Origin: Anthoceros angustus
Lineage: Eukaryota > Streptophyta > Anthocerotopsida > Anthocerotales > Anthocerotaceae
Length of the DNA stretch: 64,000 nucleotides
Direction: 5' to 3'
NCBI GenBank assembly: GCA_010909165.1
Contig: VJWM01000103.1
Span: forward strand, 1 to 64,000
The notes below the pieces were generated by a model, which saw nothing but the letters and a program-made list of their open reading frames with translations, was not told the DNA's origin and did no database searches. Made by a program: the position numbers and the translations under genes. Positions 1-12,174 of this stretch are shown piece by piece. Every line of letters starts with the position of its first letter. The stretch's first letter is position 1.

Positions 1-254
1 AAATGATGGTCTAGTAGATAAAATTTTGAAGCTTATTTTTGTATCCTTGAGAATTCTAGTAGTTAATAGAAAACAAAATATGAGATTATAATCATTTGCA
101 AAGAGCTCCATATTTATCAAAGAAAAGATACTTAAACAAATAAACTAAAATACTAAATGATTGATCCTTTTTTACTATCTACAACGTTTACTTCTTTGCT
201 TGGTTTTAGAAAATCACACCCTTCTTTAATATCAAGTACATGATTTGGGATATA
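1..254. repeat. AT-rich flanking repeat, left copy
   Basis: AT-rich sequence with no gene. Bases 163-254 match 21,400-21,480 almost base for base (shared words include ACTATCTACAAC and CTTTGCTTGGTTTTAG). Bases 130-165 match the reverse complement of about 21,358-21,395. Homology stops at 254, where the GC-richer retroelement block begins, so 254/255 looks like an insertion or rearrangement edge. Confidence 0.7.
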
Positions 255-754
255 GCACTGTGGAATGGGGTTTTGCATCCGAAGGTGCAAAAGGCCACAT
301 TACCCTCGTCGTTATAGTCACGGATTCGATCCCAAGGGAATGGTTTTGTGTCAGTTGTTCCAAAACTAGGACTCTAGCCCTACCACGATCGATCACTACC
401 TCTCCATATCCGGCTACCATGCCCAAACCCACCGTGGAGGACTCAACCAACTGCAGTTGGCTGGTCGGTGCTTGTAGTGGCTGGTTCAACCACTATGGCG
501 GGCCCCACCAGTGCGCCCGTGTCGGTAGCTATTTGCCACCCACTTCTCGGACCTTGGGGATCATGGACATACCCCCACCTACATGCACCCACCTCGCTCG
601 GGGTTAGCGATCGGATCCTTCCGGAGTTAGGCACCTCTGACCTCGGCTCTTTTTCCCTCCCGTCGCTGGTTCCCATTTCGCCACTACTTCCACCCTTCTC
701 ACTCGTTCCGGATTCCCTCTCACACACAATCCCTCCACACACACCTCAACTCCC

Positions 755-833
755 TCTCTCGGGCCACAGACCCCTCTCGGGCCACAGACCCCTCTCGGGC
801 CACACAGACCCCTCTCGGGCCACACAGACCCCC
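755..833. repeat. Short tandem repeat, about 19-21 bases x 4
   Basis: Four copies of a unit of the form CTCTCGGGCCACAGACCCC in a row; the later two carry an extra CA. It lies in the left part of the retroelement block and has no coding role that I can see. Confidence 0.85.
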
Positions 834-1509
834 TCTTCCCTCTTGGAATTTAAACACCTACGCGGTTTGGGAAGGAAGAGCAGGAAGAAAATCTTTGATG
901 CTTGGAGAGATTCGCCTTCCGGCATTCCTTCAGCCCTCCGTGGCAATTCCTACCTCTTCCCCGACGTGCGCCAGTTACCTTCCACCGCTTCCAGACGTGG
1001 AGCTTGGCCACTCCGCTCTCGACGATCCAGGGATCTTCCCGGCCTTCTTGTGACGAGAAGGCAGTGCATCGAGCGAGTTTGATGTTAGTCAGACGTCTCT
1101 AACCAACCTCACGCATAGCTGCAACGCACGGAAGCTCACACGAAATTATGCGGTAAGAGGCGCAAAATGGTCTCTTATACATCCGGATCTGCGGGTCTCA
1201 CAGCTCACCCCTCACAGTGTCTATAGAATATGGCCCCACTACCACAGGCTCCTACCGTTCACAGTAACTACGACTCTGCCGGATCCTCAAACATCCTATC
1301 CTCTAACCCAGAAAAAAACCCTTGGCTGCGATGTCACGCTCCTCTAAAATCAAGCAGTTGCATAGTGATTGCCGCCTAACCCTGACCGATAGAGTTCCCT
1401 CGCTCTCGCTCTCACCCGCCTCACGATCCGGCGATTCTCCCCAAAACCTCCACCATTGTCATTGCTGCGGTTTCTTCGCGTCTTCCCGTGGGCGTCGCGC
1501 GTCTGTAGG

Positions 1510-4500
1510 CCTGTGGGCTATGCACTTCCAGGGAGTTAGGAAATAAGTAGGGTTTCTGTTTTTTAGGATTGAAGGATAAATAAGGCGGAAAAGGAGGAAT
1601 AAATTGGGGTAGCGCCGGACGAGGCTCGAGTATACTCCGACTGGAGTGAACAACGGACCCGCACCACTATGGCAAGCTCCGGACTACGCCGAGTAACGGA
1701 TAAGTCCGAACCCACCCAGTCAAAATAGGATAAGTACGCCAGAAAGTAACCTAGGAGCGAGGCGTGAGGAGACGGCGCCACGGACGGCCCCGAGTGGAGG
1801 TCGGCATGCAGAGGCCAGACCGTAATTGCCGAGGCCGTTATAGGCAGTATTCACGCCGCGCCGCGCGCGAAGGCCGCAGTAAGCGAGGGTCGAGTAAGCC
1901 ATGCGCACTCGCGACGACAACGAAGAGGCGCCTTCCGCCCAGCGCATTTCCACAAGCGCCAAGGAGGAGGTCATTTCGCCGCAGCCTCCGCATAATCCTC
2001 ACAGCCCCTTGCGCCCGCAATCCGCTCGCGCTTTTTGGGCGCCTTTAGAGCGTGGCCACAAGGTTGGAGCAACGAACGCGCGGAGGAACATCGTGCCGGA
2101 CTCGCCAGCATCAAAGAACAAGAGGAGGAGAAGCAATGGCACCCAAAAGCCGACGGAGTCTGGGAGCCATGGACCGTGGAGCGCAACATTGTGACCCGCG
2201 CTATCCGGACTTCGGGCCCCGGCCGGAGGAAGTGGAATTGGTGCAGAGTGGCATCCGGACGTGTTCCAAATGGTCTGGACCTTTGACAACGCTACTCTAG
2301 TCCGGAGTTTGCCCGAAGATGCCGGCGGCGATCAACAAGGAGGTCCGATCCAAGAACCTCCGGAGGACTGAGGCGATGGACCTTGAGGTCCCGAGGATGG
2401 CCTACAACCGCCTCAAGGAGGAAGAAGGGGCGTGGTGCCGAGCCCTTAAGGCGGGGAAGATAGGGCCACCAGCCGCGCCGGAGGCTCGAACGCATGGACA
2501 ACCAACGGATGGTTGATATCCGATCCGCCGACAATGAGTAAGGCGGTAGCCGGATCATTGTCCATTGAACTCGCCACCAAGGTGGATCACCTGGTGATAA
2601 CTGGTATTCTCCCTCGCGCCCAATGGGAAGAGAGCGACGGGAAGGATTATCTTCGCCTGCCCAGTGAGGCACGCAAGCTAAGGAGCTTATCGATCGACCC
2701 CATACCGATTCATGGGGGACATTTCGAGCCTCAAGGAGGGAGAGCTTGAGCGGGCGCCCGGAGGCCCCGCTGAAGTAGAGCGTGCAAGGGCGCCGAGGTG
2801 GGGGTCGTCAAGACCAAGCGACTCGGGAGGAGGACGATCGAGGATTCCTGACTCCATATCTGAGCGAACCCCTCACCACCTGTGAAGTTTGGGAGGCGAT
2901 TCCCCTTCCTCCTTTTGGTGCCCTCCGAGTGCACAGAGAGGAGCGATGGAGGGCGCGGCGGCCCGCACCGATGTACAATGCCCAACAACCACGACGGCCG
3001 AGCCCCGACGAACTCAACGGGAGCAAGAGGCGGAAGACGGTGCCGCTTACCAACGCAAAGACCTCGAAGGTGCTACTTACCCCGCCCACCTGAGTGGCAA
3101 GAGGTCAAGAGGCGAAGGAGGGCGAAGGGACGTGCCCAAGGAGTGGAGGTCACCGCGCAGCCCCCACCTCGAGCCCCTGCCCCCGGCTGTGAAGGGGCAA
3201 AAGAGCTTGCTCCCGACCCCTCACCTCCTCCGAGCCCCTGTGAGAAAGAGGGCACAAAGGAGTTAGAGGCCAAGAGGGCCAAGAGGGTGAGACTCGACCA
3301 CCACTGTGACCCGAGGGTCCCGATTAGGTCCGAGAACCCACTTACTCGGATCGGGTATGGAGGTCCTTGGCGGATCGAGAAATGCCGGCCCCACTACGGA
3401 CTTTGTGGGGGCCTCACTGGCCGTGGAAGAAACACTAAGTTCGCACATTATGGACGGAATGCTTTGGGGTCTCGTGGTACAGGAGAAGACCTGTGAAGTG
3501 GAGGCCACCCGAGGAGGATGGTGGAACCCAAGAGCAAGTGAAGGCGCCGAGGGGCAAAGGAAAAGGCGGAGTCCTCGCCGGATCGAGGAAGGGAAACGGG
3601 TGGCGGAGCGAGGCCCGGGCGGTTCAGCAGACTGTTAAGGTTCTTCACCGCACACCAAGCAAGCTCAGGCCCAAGCGGGCGGAGGACCTTGCAGCGAAGA
3701 GGGGAAGCGCAGCAGAGGCGGAAGAGGCCCGGCACAAGCGCAGAGAGCTCGACTGCGGAGGCGGCCCGGCCAGAGCAGCCAAGGGCGAGGCCTGTAAAGG
3801 CGGCGAAGGAGTCAAGCCGGCAAGAGCGACCGGATCACCATGACGTGATCGAACGTGGAGAGTCAGTGAGGTAACTCAAGGCCGCGACAAAGGCTATGGA
3901 GGTGTAAGGGCCAAGACGGGAGATAGAGATCTCCGCACAAGGAGGTAGAAGGAGGCGCAGATGGAGGACAAGGGACACGCTGGAGCTAACCCAAGATGCG
4001 CTGAGCAAAGCAGTGATTCTCAACGAGAGAATCCACGACTTCGAGCACGAAATGTAGCCTGGCCCGTCAAGACGGAGGAAAATCGCGACTATCCAAGGAG
4101 TTGGACGCTGCTGCCATGTATGAGCCGGAGGAAGTCCGAGCCTGGACGGAGGTATCCGACCGGGAGAGGGAGTCATGAGCTAAAGGCCGAATGAACGGAG
4201 GAGCGAGCACCGGAAGCGTAAAAGAAGCCGTCCAAGTCCACCGAGAAAGGCGGAAGGGAACGCCGCGGGCGGGCGGTAAGCGCAATGGAAAGGAAACGAC
4301 GGAGCCGGAGCAAGTGAGCAACAAAGCAGGAGGTGACCGAGGCCGCCTTGTAGCCTCGCGTGATACGCCCGGCCCACCACAACCGGGTGAGGTGGCCAAC
4401 AAGCCGGCAAGACGCCCCCAACACTTATGGCGAGGGAGTATCGGTGCCCGCACACGTGGAAGAGGCAATTCAACAAGTCGATCTGACTTTGCCTATTACC

Positions 4501-4690
4501 ACAGCGAGGCGAAGCCTCGACGCCTCCGCAAACGGACGGACCGGAAGGCTCAAGGAGATGAAGGCCACGGGACAAAGACAGGGACCCTAGTGGCCCCTGC
4601 TTGGAGATGACGGAGCGGAGAGGAGCAACCTGAGGAGCAGAACGAGGGAGCGCGGATGCGATGAGGTAAGCACCCGCACCTCACCATGGA
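1510..4690 (+). mobile_element. LTR promoter/leader plus charged gag-like region
   Basis: 1,510-1,960 contains a TATA-like stretch (GGATAAATAAGG near 1,573) and a leader whose inverted copies sit at about 12,150-11,750 and 13,420-12,965. From about 2,130 a Met-Ala-Pro-Lys start is followed by 2.5 kb rich in Glu, Lys, Arg and Ala codons, as in the gag of large plant gypsy elements, but frames break every 100-300 bases. No single protein can be given. Assignment as gag rests on position and composition, not on a recognised domain. Confidence 0.5.
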
Positions 4691-4799
4691 AGGAGGGGCC
4701 AACGGGAGGCCCGGGCGATCAATGGAGGACTTCGAGGGAGAGCCACGAGGAGTCCGTGAGGGAGGAAACCTGGTGGGCGGAGTCCGACTTTGTCCGACC

Positions 4800-4930
4800 T
4801 CAGAGGGAGGACCTCAAGTCCGACTCGAATAAGTCCGGACTCAAGTCCGACTCGAATAAGTCCGGACTCAAGTCCGGACCCCAGAATAACCGACCGAGGT
4901 CCGGACCCCAGAGACAAGGTCCACAGCCGG
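4800..4930 (+). repeat. Tandem repeat around AAGTCCGACTCGAATAAGTC
   Basis: A unit of about 30 bases (AGTCCGACTCGAATAAGTCCGGACTCA) is repeated head to tail, with a decayed third and fourth copy (AAGTCCGGACCCCAGA). It lies just before the putative LTR that ends at 5,893. Confidence 0.75.
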
Positions 4931-5893
4931 GCCGACCTGAATAAGCCGACTCGTTCGAGTCGAGACAGACCTCGAGGACCGGCCAAGGCAAGAAGGAGGA
5001 GCCCCTTCGACTTACGCTTAGGGGAGCCGATAGTGGTGGCCCCACCGGCAAGGACCTGTGGAGGCCAGGGAGGATGACGCCGTGGTAACGGCTGTCGACC
5101 GCCGCCAGAGCCCAACCCGGCTGTGATTCCGGGAGAGAGGGGCCCGCCACGGATCATCCGATTGGGTGCACCACAACCGCTGACGGGATTGACCACCCAT
5201 TCCGAGGCGGGCTCAGACCTTCCCATCACCGGAAGGAGATAGGGGGATAGGGTAGGCGCCGATTAGGGTATACCGGGGCTATCGCCGTAATAGGGGTGTA
5301 ATAAAGACGCCACCTTGGGCGCAGATAAGAGGGGCCGAGGCCTCTAGTAAAGCATCTTTCTTGGTGTTGATGCCGCTCTGCACTTTGTGAGTCTTCTTGC
5401 TAACGTGAGTCCCGAGTCACCGAGTGCACGGCATACCCGGGAGATTGATCAAGGTCCCGTGACGGACTTAACGCGCTGTGGTGTGTGCAGGAAGGGTGAT
5501 CGGTGATCCGTCCCGAGCCGCGTCCGACACCGAACGACTGAACGCGTGAGCCGGAGGAACTCGAGGGTGTGGTAGAGCCGGACGAGAGGCCCGCGAACGA
5601 CGGAGGAGGTCCGGATCAGAACCGCTTTTTCTAAGATCAAGAGTGTAGCGTGAGAGGAGAGAGGAAAGGACGATGCGTGAGGATGTGTGAACGATACGGA
5701 CGCGAACGGGTCTCAAACGCTTGGCTACCGCGGACGGTGAACGCCAGAGTAGTTAGGAGTATGTGGACCGAACGAGCGCTAAGGACGAAGAATCACCAAA
5801 CGCGAAACGGGCCTATCATTCCCTTTGGGAACGGACTTCTTCCTACAACGACACGGATTGTGCGCGCTACCGGCCATCAAGAAAAGTCCCACA

Positions 5894-5915
5894 TTTTTGG
5901 CGCTGCCGCCGGGAA
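5894..5915 (+). other. Primer-binding-site-like sequence of a gypsy element
   Basis: TTTTTGGCGCTGCCGCCGGG closely resembles the TTTGGCGCCGTTGCCGGGGA sequence that follows the 5' LTR of many plant Ty3/gypsy (Tat/Athila-type) elements. It separates a probable LTR upstream (end about 5,893; start not defined) from the gag region downstream. That placement fits the gag-protease-RT-RNase H-integrase order that follows. Confidence 0.6.
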
Positions 5916-6039
5916 TGAAATCGTCCGGTGCCGCAAAGTGCGCCCTTAGGAAGAGAAGGTAAGTGAATGCGTGGCGGTCGAGAGCGACGGCCAAGAGTGA
6001 ACTGAGGATCGGACGTGGTCACTCGCGGTTCTCCGAGCC

Positions 6040-7150
6040 GTGAGAGGAGAGACGCCAAACCCAACGAGAGCACCGCCGATCGAGGAGGAGAACGTGGTCG
6101 AATTGTCGACCAAGACGAGTACGCAAGGAGGACGCCAACGGAAGAAGGTAGGACACCCACGCCTAACCCATCGATGGCGCAGCCCATGGCCCCTACCGAC
6201 CAAACAAGCGACTCCATATTCGGAGGGAAGAAGGAGCGGATGCGAGACCTTTGTGGAGGACTTCGTGTCCAAAGCCAACTTCAACGGAGAGGGAGTCGAC
6301 GCTCATCCAGCCAAGGGGTTCTCCGAGGATGCTCAATGGTATCGGAGAAAGTACCGACCACCGGAGAATGCCCCACCCGCCTGCTTGAAGCTTTGAAAAT
6401 GCCTTCTTAGAACGGTTTCGAGGGATCACCAGTGAGGGGTATGTATTATCAAAGTTGGAAAATCAAGCGAGGGAAGAAGGAGAAGCCGGGCTCAGACATC
6501 GAGTTCTATGCCCCGAGGATCGGCATCCAACCCATACCACGATGCAAGCGGACGGTGGTTCGCGCGGTCTAGCCAAACCCATGGCTGTGCACGCCCCGCC
6601 GGCCGAGAAGGACGTGGGCAAGGCGTCGAGCGGCCGAAAACTACGAGGAATCGCTACATCGAGGATAAAGAACCGCCAAGGAGGCAAGAAGAAGAAGAAG
6701 AAACGGGGTTCGGGACTGAGGAGGAAGAGTCTTCGTGAGGAGGAGGAAGACCAATGAGGTGTCTTCGGAGGAGGAGCAGTCCAAGAAGAGACGAGGTCTC
6801 TAGCGAGGAAGAGTATCCCGCAAGAAGAAGAGCAAGAAAGCCCGCCAAAAAAGAAGGTGGTAAGAAGGAGGTGGTGACACCAAGACCGTCCGAGAAGCTC
6901 CACCGACCCGACTCCCTCAAGGAGGTAGCAGTCCGCGGAGGACCCGGAAAAAGTGATAAAGAGAGTAGAGGACCGCGATAAACTGTTAAGGACCGAGAGC
7001 GCGGAAAACACCACGGTGAACGCATCTGTGTGCCGTGCCAAGAACACGGCCATTCGAAGTCCAACCGCCTCAAGGCCGGTGCATCAAGTGGACTACGACA
7101 CGAGGAGGAGGCCGAGGAGCAATGGGAAGAGGCCTATGTACATGTGAAGC
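6040..7150 (+). pseudogene. Retrotransposon gag fragment with zinc knuckle
   Basis: Broken gag region following the primer binding site. Near 6,400-6,460 the text FERFRGITSEGYVLSKL is read across a frame change. A Glu/Lys-rich stretch follows, then at 7,027-7,068 a nucleocapsid zinc knuckle, CVPCQEHGHSKSN, in which the expected last Cys is Arg (CGC). In the family, gag coats the RNA genome and the CCHC knuckle binds nucleic acid. At least three frame changes and the lost ligand make it non-functional as written. Confidence 0.65.
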
Positions 7151-8037
7151 CCTCCGGGCCGCGATATCCCAAAACCATGTATCCGCCAACCGGAGGTCCG
7201 CTAATACAACGAGCCCACCGATGCAAAGACCGCATGGGAGCCCTTCGTATCCTCCGTGACGGCCGGGTCTCTGGAACCGCGGAATCTCGCCATTACTCCA
7301 ACGCGTCCGCACCCAGGCAGGTGGTAATGGGGACTTCGAGCCGTGGCGATCGCAGGCATATGACAGCAAGACGCTATGTCCCAACCCCAAGGGACATGAC
7401 GATATGCCACAGCGGAGAACTCGACCACCAACGCCACCTCCTAAGACCGTACTCGGCAAGTCAAGATGCTCCATGGAGTGGGAAGAGATTCCCAGGTACG
7501 CGAGATGGAAAAGAACAAGAAGGTACGGTGGGGTGAAAGGAAGGGAGCTGGAAATCTTGAGGTGTCTACTGTGAGTCAAGGAAGGAGCGACGAGAAAGGC
7601 GCCAAGAAGAAGAACAAGATCGAGGAAGCGCCACGGACGCCGAGGAAGGCAATCAAACCAAATACCAGCAGAGGATCCGACCGATGAAGGAGGGCTGACG
7701 GCAGCCCGCCGAGGGATTACCGGAAGTTCTCCGCAGTGACAGGAGAAGGGGTGCCTCCGCGACGGCGACGTTAGCTTCCACCGGACGTAGTCCGGAGGTG
7801 ACCGAGATGTTGCAGGAAATGCGCAAGCATCCGGAGAATACCGTAACACGGCGACCGGGAGAGGATGAGGACGCAGCAGCAGATCCTCGATTGGGGTAGA
7901 AGCCTCGCCTTTAATGTGGCGACCGATGATGAATCGCCAGCACCTTGTGTCCTTTCGACCGCCGAGGGATAACCCAAATACGGCAAGAGGTCCGTCGTTA
8001 GGGGAAACCCACCTCCGGAGCACCAAAGCCGTGAAGG

Positions 8038-8252
8038 GTAGCATGGAAGTGAGGGTGGTGTCCCATACGACCTGGGGGCCAGTGGTACAAGTGGAGATTG
8101 GATGTATCATCAAGGATGTACTGCTGGACACGGGTCCGAGTCAACCTCATCACCGGCAGACGAAAATTGGGCTTCACATCCTTCAACCTCAACGAAGACT
8201 CGAGAATGGCGTATATGTCAAGAAGAGATCCGGGGGAGTTAACCGAGTCTAG
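8038..8252 (+). pseudogene. Retropepsin (aspartic protease) fragment
   Basis: The open frame at 7,914-8,252 reads GSMEVRVVSHTTWGP and then IIKDVLLDTG, with the DTG catalytic triplet of retroviral-type proteases at about 8,122-8,136. The frame goes wrong just after it: the usual SESNLIT-like continuation is visible only by changing frame. In the element this protease would cut the Gag-Pol polyprotein. Confidence 0.7.
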
Positions 8253-8935
8253 CCGCACCCTACAAACCGGATTTTGTTGTGATCAAACCGCCGGACCATT
8301 AGGGTATGAGGTGTTGGGGCGCCATGGTCGGGTTGGCCTGCAAAGCTACACTTTGGAAGGAAGGAGATTCACTTCAAGCCGGTGGACGGGACCCTAAGGC
8401 GAAGAAGGAGGGTTGCTATCACCGGAGCAAGGACACCTATTGTGGGGAAACTGAGCACTACCGAAGGTATACCTCGGAGGACTCCACGACGAACAAGATA
8501 GTTCCGAGGAGGCGACCTTTCGCCAAGATCCGCCGGGTCCGAGGAGGAGATGGACTACCGCGGATGCCTTTGGTGGTTGATTGTTTTAGTAAACGCCACA
8601 ACGGGCCGGAGGAAGTGAAGAGGAGGTGACCAAAGACAAGGGGAGACAACAAGAGTCGGACCAAGGAAAAGCGACATCAAGGAGTAACACGATTCACCTC
8701 CGACGAGCTCTTCGAGAATGGGGATGCGAGAGGACGATCCCCGAGGAGGAGGACGAGGGGTTTGACGCAGCGAGGCCGAGAACGGAGACGGTGAACCCGG
8801 ACGACGTGGAAGAAGTGGAGGTCCGCCGTGCAAATTCTCAAGTTTAAGAAAGGCATGCCTCCTGACCAAGGAAGGACTAAAGCATACTGGGGAGTTTTAT
8901 GAGGTGTTCGCCTTCAAGGTCACGACATGAAGGGC

Positions 8936-9700
8936 ATTCAAGAAGTGGGAGAGCATAAGATCGATTTGAAGCCGTGAGGTGCCAATCAACGACAATACAA
9001 GCTCAACCCCAAGTATTCGATCAAGGTGAAGGAGGTCCTTGATAAGTACCGGAGGCAGACATCATTTTCCCCATCACAGCCGAGTGGGTCGCTACGGTGG
9101 TTCCCAAGAAACACCACAGCAAATTCGGTATGCCAAGATTGAGGAAGCTCAACGCAAGAACGAGAAGGACCACTTCCGATGCCATTCAGAGACGACATTT
9201 TGGACAAGGTGGTCGGAGACTACTTACTCCTTCCCGGATGGCTACTTGATATAACCAATTGCACCTAAGGGAGTTTGACCGACAAGACGACCTTCACTAC
9301 GGAGGTACGCTTGCCTACAAGAGAAGTGCCTTTGGGATGACCGAGCGCCTGTGGTCGCTCATGCGATGGTGACCAACGCCTTCCGTGACTTCCCGAGGGA
9401 CTTCATGGAGATATTCCCGGATGATTTTGTGTGCATGGGGAGGGACAAACACCTTGGGCATCTAAGAAGGTGCTTGAGCGCGCCGAGACTCAATTGAGCC
9501 TACACCGAGAAATGCTACTTTGGAATGACGGAGGGAATCTTGTCGACATCGGTGTCGGCGCTGGAATCGAGGTGGACCAGACAAGGTCCGGTCATCCGCC
9601 TCCACCGACGAACCTAAAGGAGCCGAGAGGTTTCGAATGGTGGGATACTACCACCGGTTTATTAAGGACTTTTAAGAGGGCGGCTAAGTTGATGTAATCA
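8936..9700 (+). pseudogene. Gypsy reverse transcriptase, frame-broken
   Basis: Piecing adjacent frames gives the usual order. EHKIDLKPG (about 8,950) is followed by the fingers region ending KKHHSKF (9,100-9,130), DLRKLNART (9,135-9,160), FRDDILDKVVGD (9,185-9,225), and a palm motif read as FPDDF (9,413-9,430) where gypsy RT has (Y/F)xDD. Then come DKHLGHLRRCLERA (9,446-9,485), CYFGMTEGI (9,510-9,540), PPPTNLKE (9,598-9,625) and GYYHRFIKDF read across a break (9,640-9,675). RT copies element RNA into DNA. At least eight frame changes occur in 760 bases. Confidence 0.85.
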
Positions 9701-9784
9701 TCAAGGAGGAGGTTTGGACCGTCTGTGAGCGAGAGGAGGCCTTCGGGTAACACCTTGGTAAGCGCACCGTTCTAAGAGGACCGG

Positions 9785-10110
9785 ATCGAGGAAATTTCAT
9801 GTGTATGTAGATGTGTCCGCTTGCTATCGAGTAGTGCCGAGCCGTAAGGACGACAAGCGGATTATCCGTATACTACCGACCACCCACGCGAACTAAAAAT
9901 ACACAACTACAGAGCGCCAAGCACGGGTATGGTATATGCCGTCAAGAAATTCGACACTACCTACTACCCAAAGGAGTTTGTGTTCTATGTAGACCACTTT
10001 GCTCAAGCATCCGGTGAATAAGACGGACCGTCCGGACGGATAGCAAGGTGGATATTGTTGCCGCAGGAGTTCACGTCAAGTGGAAACAAGACAAGGGAGG
10101 CAAGACCAAA
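9785..10110 (+). pseudogene. Retrotransposon RNase H fragment
   Basis: FHVYVDVSA (about 9,798-9,824) is the start of the gypsy RNase H domain, including its first catalytic Asp. NYTTTER-like sequence (about 9,900-9,920), MVYAVKKFRHYL-like sequence (9,930-9,965) and PKEFVFYVDH (9,969-10,000) follow in the order expected. The frame shifts several times. This domain removes the RNA strand during reverse transcription. Confidence 0.75.
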
Positions 10111-10454
10111 ATGCGATTTCGTCACGATTGAAAACAGAGTGTGTTGAGAGATCGTGAAGATGCTCCTGGATGAGACATTGGTTGCCGCAGAAAAGTACAA
10201 CCGAGGAGCCCACCGACCAACCCCAAGCTACGAGAACCGGCACTTAGTGTGGAGAAGGGAGGGTCTGCCGGCGTCCGACCCACGAAGAAATAGAGCGTAC
10301 TCCGGGAATGGAGCTCAAAATCACTGTGATGTAGGGAGGCATTCGTGCACTATGCTGACCCTTCGTAATGTACAACGGTGTGTGTTCAAATTAGGGCCTG
10401 AGAGTAGAACGAAGGTACTTGCAAACCCAGAGACAGGAGCGGCCGCCAAGGGAA

Positions 10455-10690
10455 TGGAAGGATTGGGGTGGACTACGCAAAGACAGTCACCACCAAAAGA
10501 TTTTGAAGCGGATACCGTGGCCAACAATGTATGGGGACACCCACCGCTTAGAAGAAGTGTGATGCTTGTCACCGGATCTAAAGCCAACCCCGACGACACA
10601 AAGGCCGCTAGTACCGATATTGGCACCGCACCTTCAAAAGTGGGGTATTGACTTTGTTGGACCCATATACCACGACAAGACACACACAAA
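10455..10690 (+). pseudogene. Integrase N-terminal part, truncated at rearrangement
   Basis: WPTMYGDTHR-like sequence (about 10,515-10,545) precedes KPTPTTQRPLVPILAP (10,580-10,626) and QKWGIDFVGPIY (10,634-10,669). The last is the start of the rve catalytic core with its first Asp. At about 10,700 the sequence changes abruptly to a gag-start copy (GGCACCCAAAGCCGACG, as at 2,138), so the rest of the core with the second Asp and the Glu is missing. Confidence 0.8.
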
Positions 10691-10699
10691 GGAGATACA

Positions 10700-11137
10700 T
10701 CACATGGGAGGGAGGAACGGCACCCAAAGCCGACGAAAGGCAGCGGACTGAGCGCAATCGGCGCATCCGGACATCAACGGATTGCGGAGGCATCGATCGC
10801 ACGTGGTTCCGATCTTCGATCAACGCCTGTCCGGGGTGCCAGCGCCACTGAACCTCCGCGACCAAGACCTGAGGTCCCGAGACGGTCCCGCCCGAAGGAG
10901 GGGCGTGGTGCGGTGAGAAGAGCCACACTGGGCTCGCCGCTGACGCCAGCCGGACAACCAGCGGATGATATCTCCCGGTGACCGCCGGCGGTTCGCCCGC
11001 CCATGACCGCCATGATCACCTTGGTGACACCATTAGTATTCCTGCATGCGCTCAGTGAAGGATCGGCGCCGCCCTGTGAGCACGGTGCTGAGCCTCGCCA
11101 CAGATCGACCCATACGATTCATGTGGGGACATTTCCG
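10700..11137 (+). mobile_element. Second gag-start copy, direct orientation
   Basis: Repeats pieces of 2,138-2,740 in the same orientation and order, with large gaps: the MAPK start near 10,717, the CGCATCCGGACATC stretch, and GATCGACCCATACGATTC with GGGGACATTTCCGGA at 11,104-11,136 (compare 2,693-2,730). It ends at an inversion point at about 11,137. Confidence 0.6.
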
Positions 11138-12170
11138 GACCAGGGCGCCCGCTCAAGCTCTCCCTCCTTGAGTTGATGTCCCCATACATGAATGGGATGG
11201 GGTCTCTGATGTCTCGCTCATGCGCGTGCTGGCAGGCGGCACCGATCATCTTCCCGTGACGCTGTGAGGCTCCTGGGTCTCAGAGGTGATATGAATGATC
11301 GGGCCCGCCTCGGCGTCGGCTGTTCGGTATCAACCATCCGATGGGCGCGCGTTGAAGGCCGGCGCGGTATCGCCGCGGCACCGCCGCCGGCGGTTCCACC
11401 GAAGACCTCAGGTCCGCTTCGCTCGAGGTTCAGATCGTTGATCCCGCCAGATTTTCGCAACTTAAAGTAAGTTGTCGAAATACCATTTTGGCGAGATACT
11501 GCGCAATGGGCTCCTCGGCCGAGCCGAAGTCGGTAGACTGGGCTCGGTCCATGGCTCCCAGTTTGTCGGCTTTTGGGTGCCATTGTATTCCTCCTCTTTT
11601 CTTGTAGCTGTGGCCGGAGTGTGTACGATGTTCCTCCTTGCGTTCGTTGCTCCAACCGGTGCGCCACGCTCTAAAACGTATGCGCCCAAAAGCGGCCTTG
11701 ACAGTTAAGCGCAGGGGCCCGAGGTCGGGCTGCGCAATGGACCTCCCTCCTTGGCAGCGCTTGTGGAATGCTTCTTTGGCGGGAAGGCGCCTCGCCGTTG
11801 GCCAGGGAGTGCATGGTACGACCCTCGTCGCTTCCTGCAGTGCGCCACCGCGGCCAGCGGGCGTACCCGCTATAAGCCTGCAGCGATTCCGGTCTGGCCC
11901 ACGCATGCCGACTCCACCGGGGCCCGCGTGGCGCCACGCCTCATGTCCTCACGCCTCCGCTCCCGGTTACTTTCTCTGGCGCATCCCTATTTTGACTGGA
12001 GTGGGTTGGGACTTATCCGTTATAGGCATGTCAGGAGCTTGCCATGGTGCAGGGTCCGTTGTTCACTCCAGTCGGAGTACTGGGAACCTCGTCCGGGGCT
12101 ACCCCAATTTATTCCTCCTTCTTATTTATCCTTCAATCCTAAAAAGAGAAACCTATATTTCAATTCTGTC
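11137..12170 (-). mobile_element. Inverted leader and gag copy
   Basis: Read on the minus strand this repeats 1,563-2,745. The gag part, with CAAGGAGGGAGAGCTTGAGC, lies at 11,140-11,180. The MAPK start is near 11,583, and the leader with GGATTGAAGGATAAATAAG is at 12,120-12,142. Together with the preceding direct copy it forms a head-to-head inverted repeat with its axis at about 11,137. Confidence 0.7.
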
Positions 12171-12174
12171 TAGC

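Noticed and set aside
7070-8131. 353-codon minus-strand open frame
   Set aside because: It is antisense to the gag/protease region of the plus-strand gypsy element, whose zinc knuckle and DTG motif are on the other strand.
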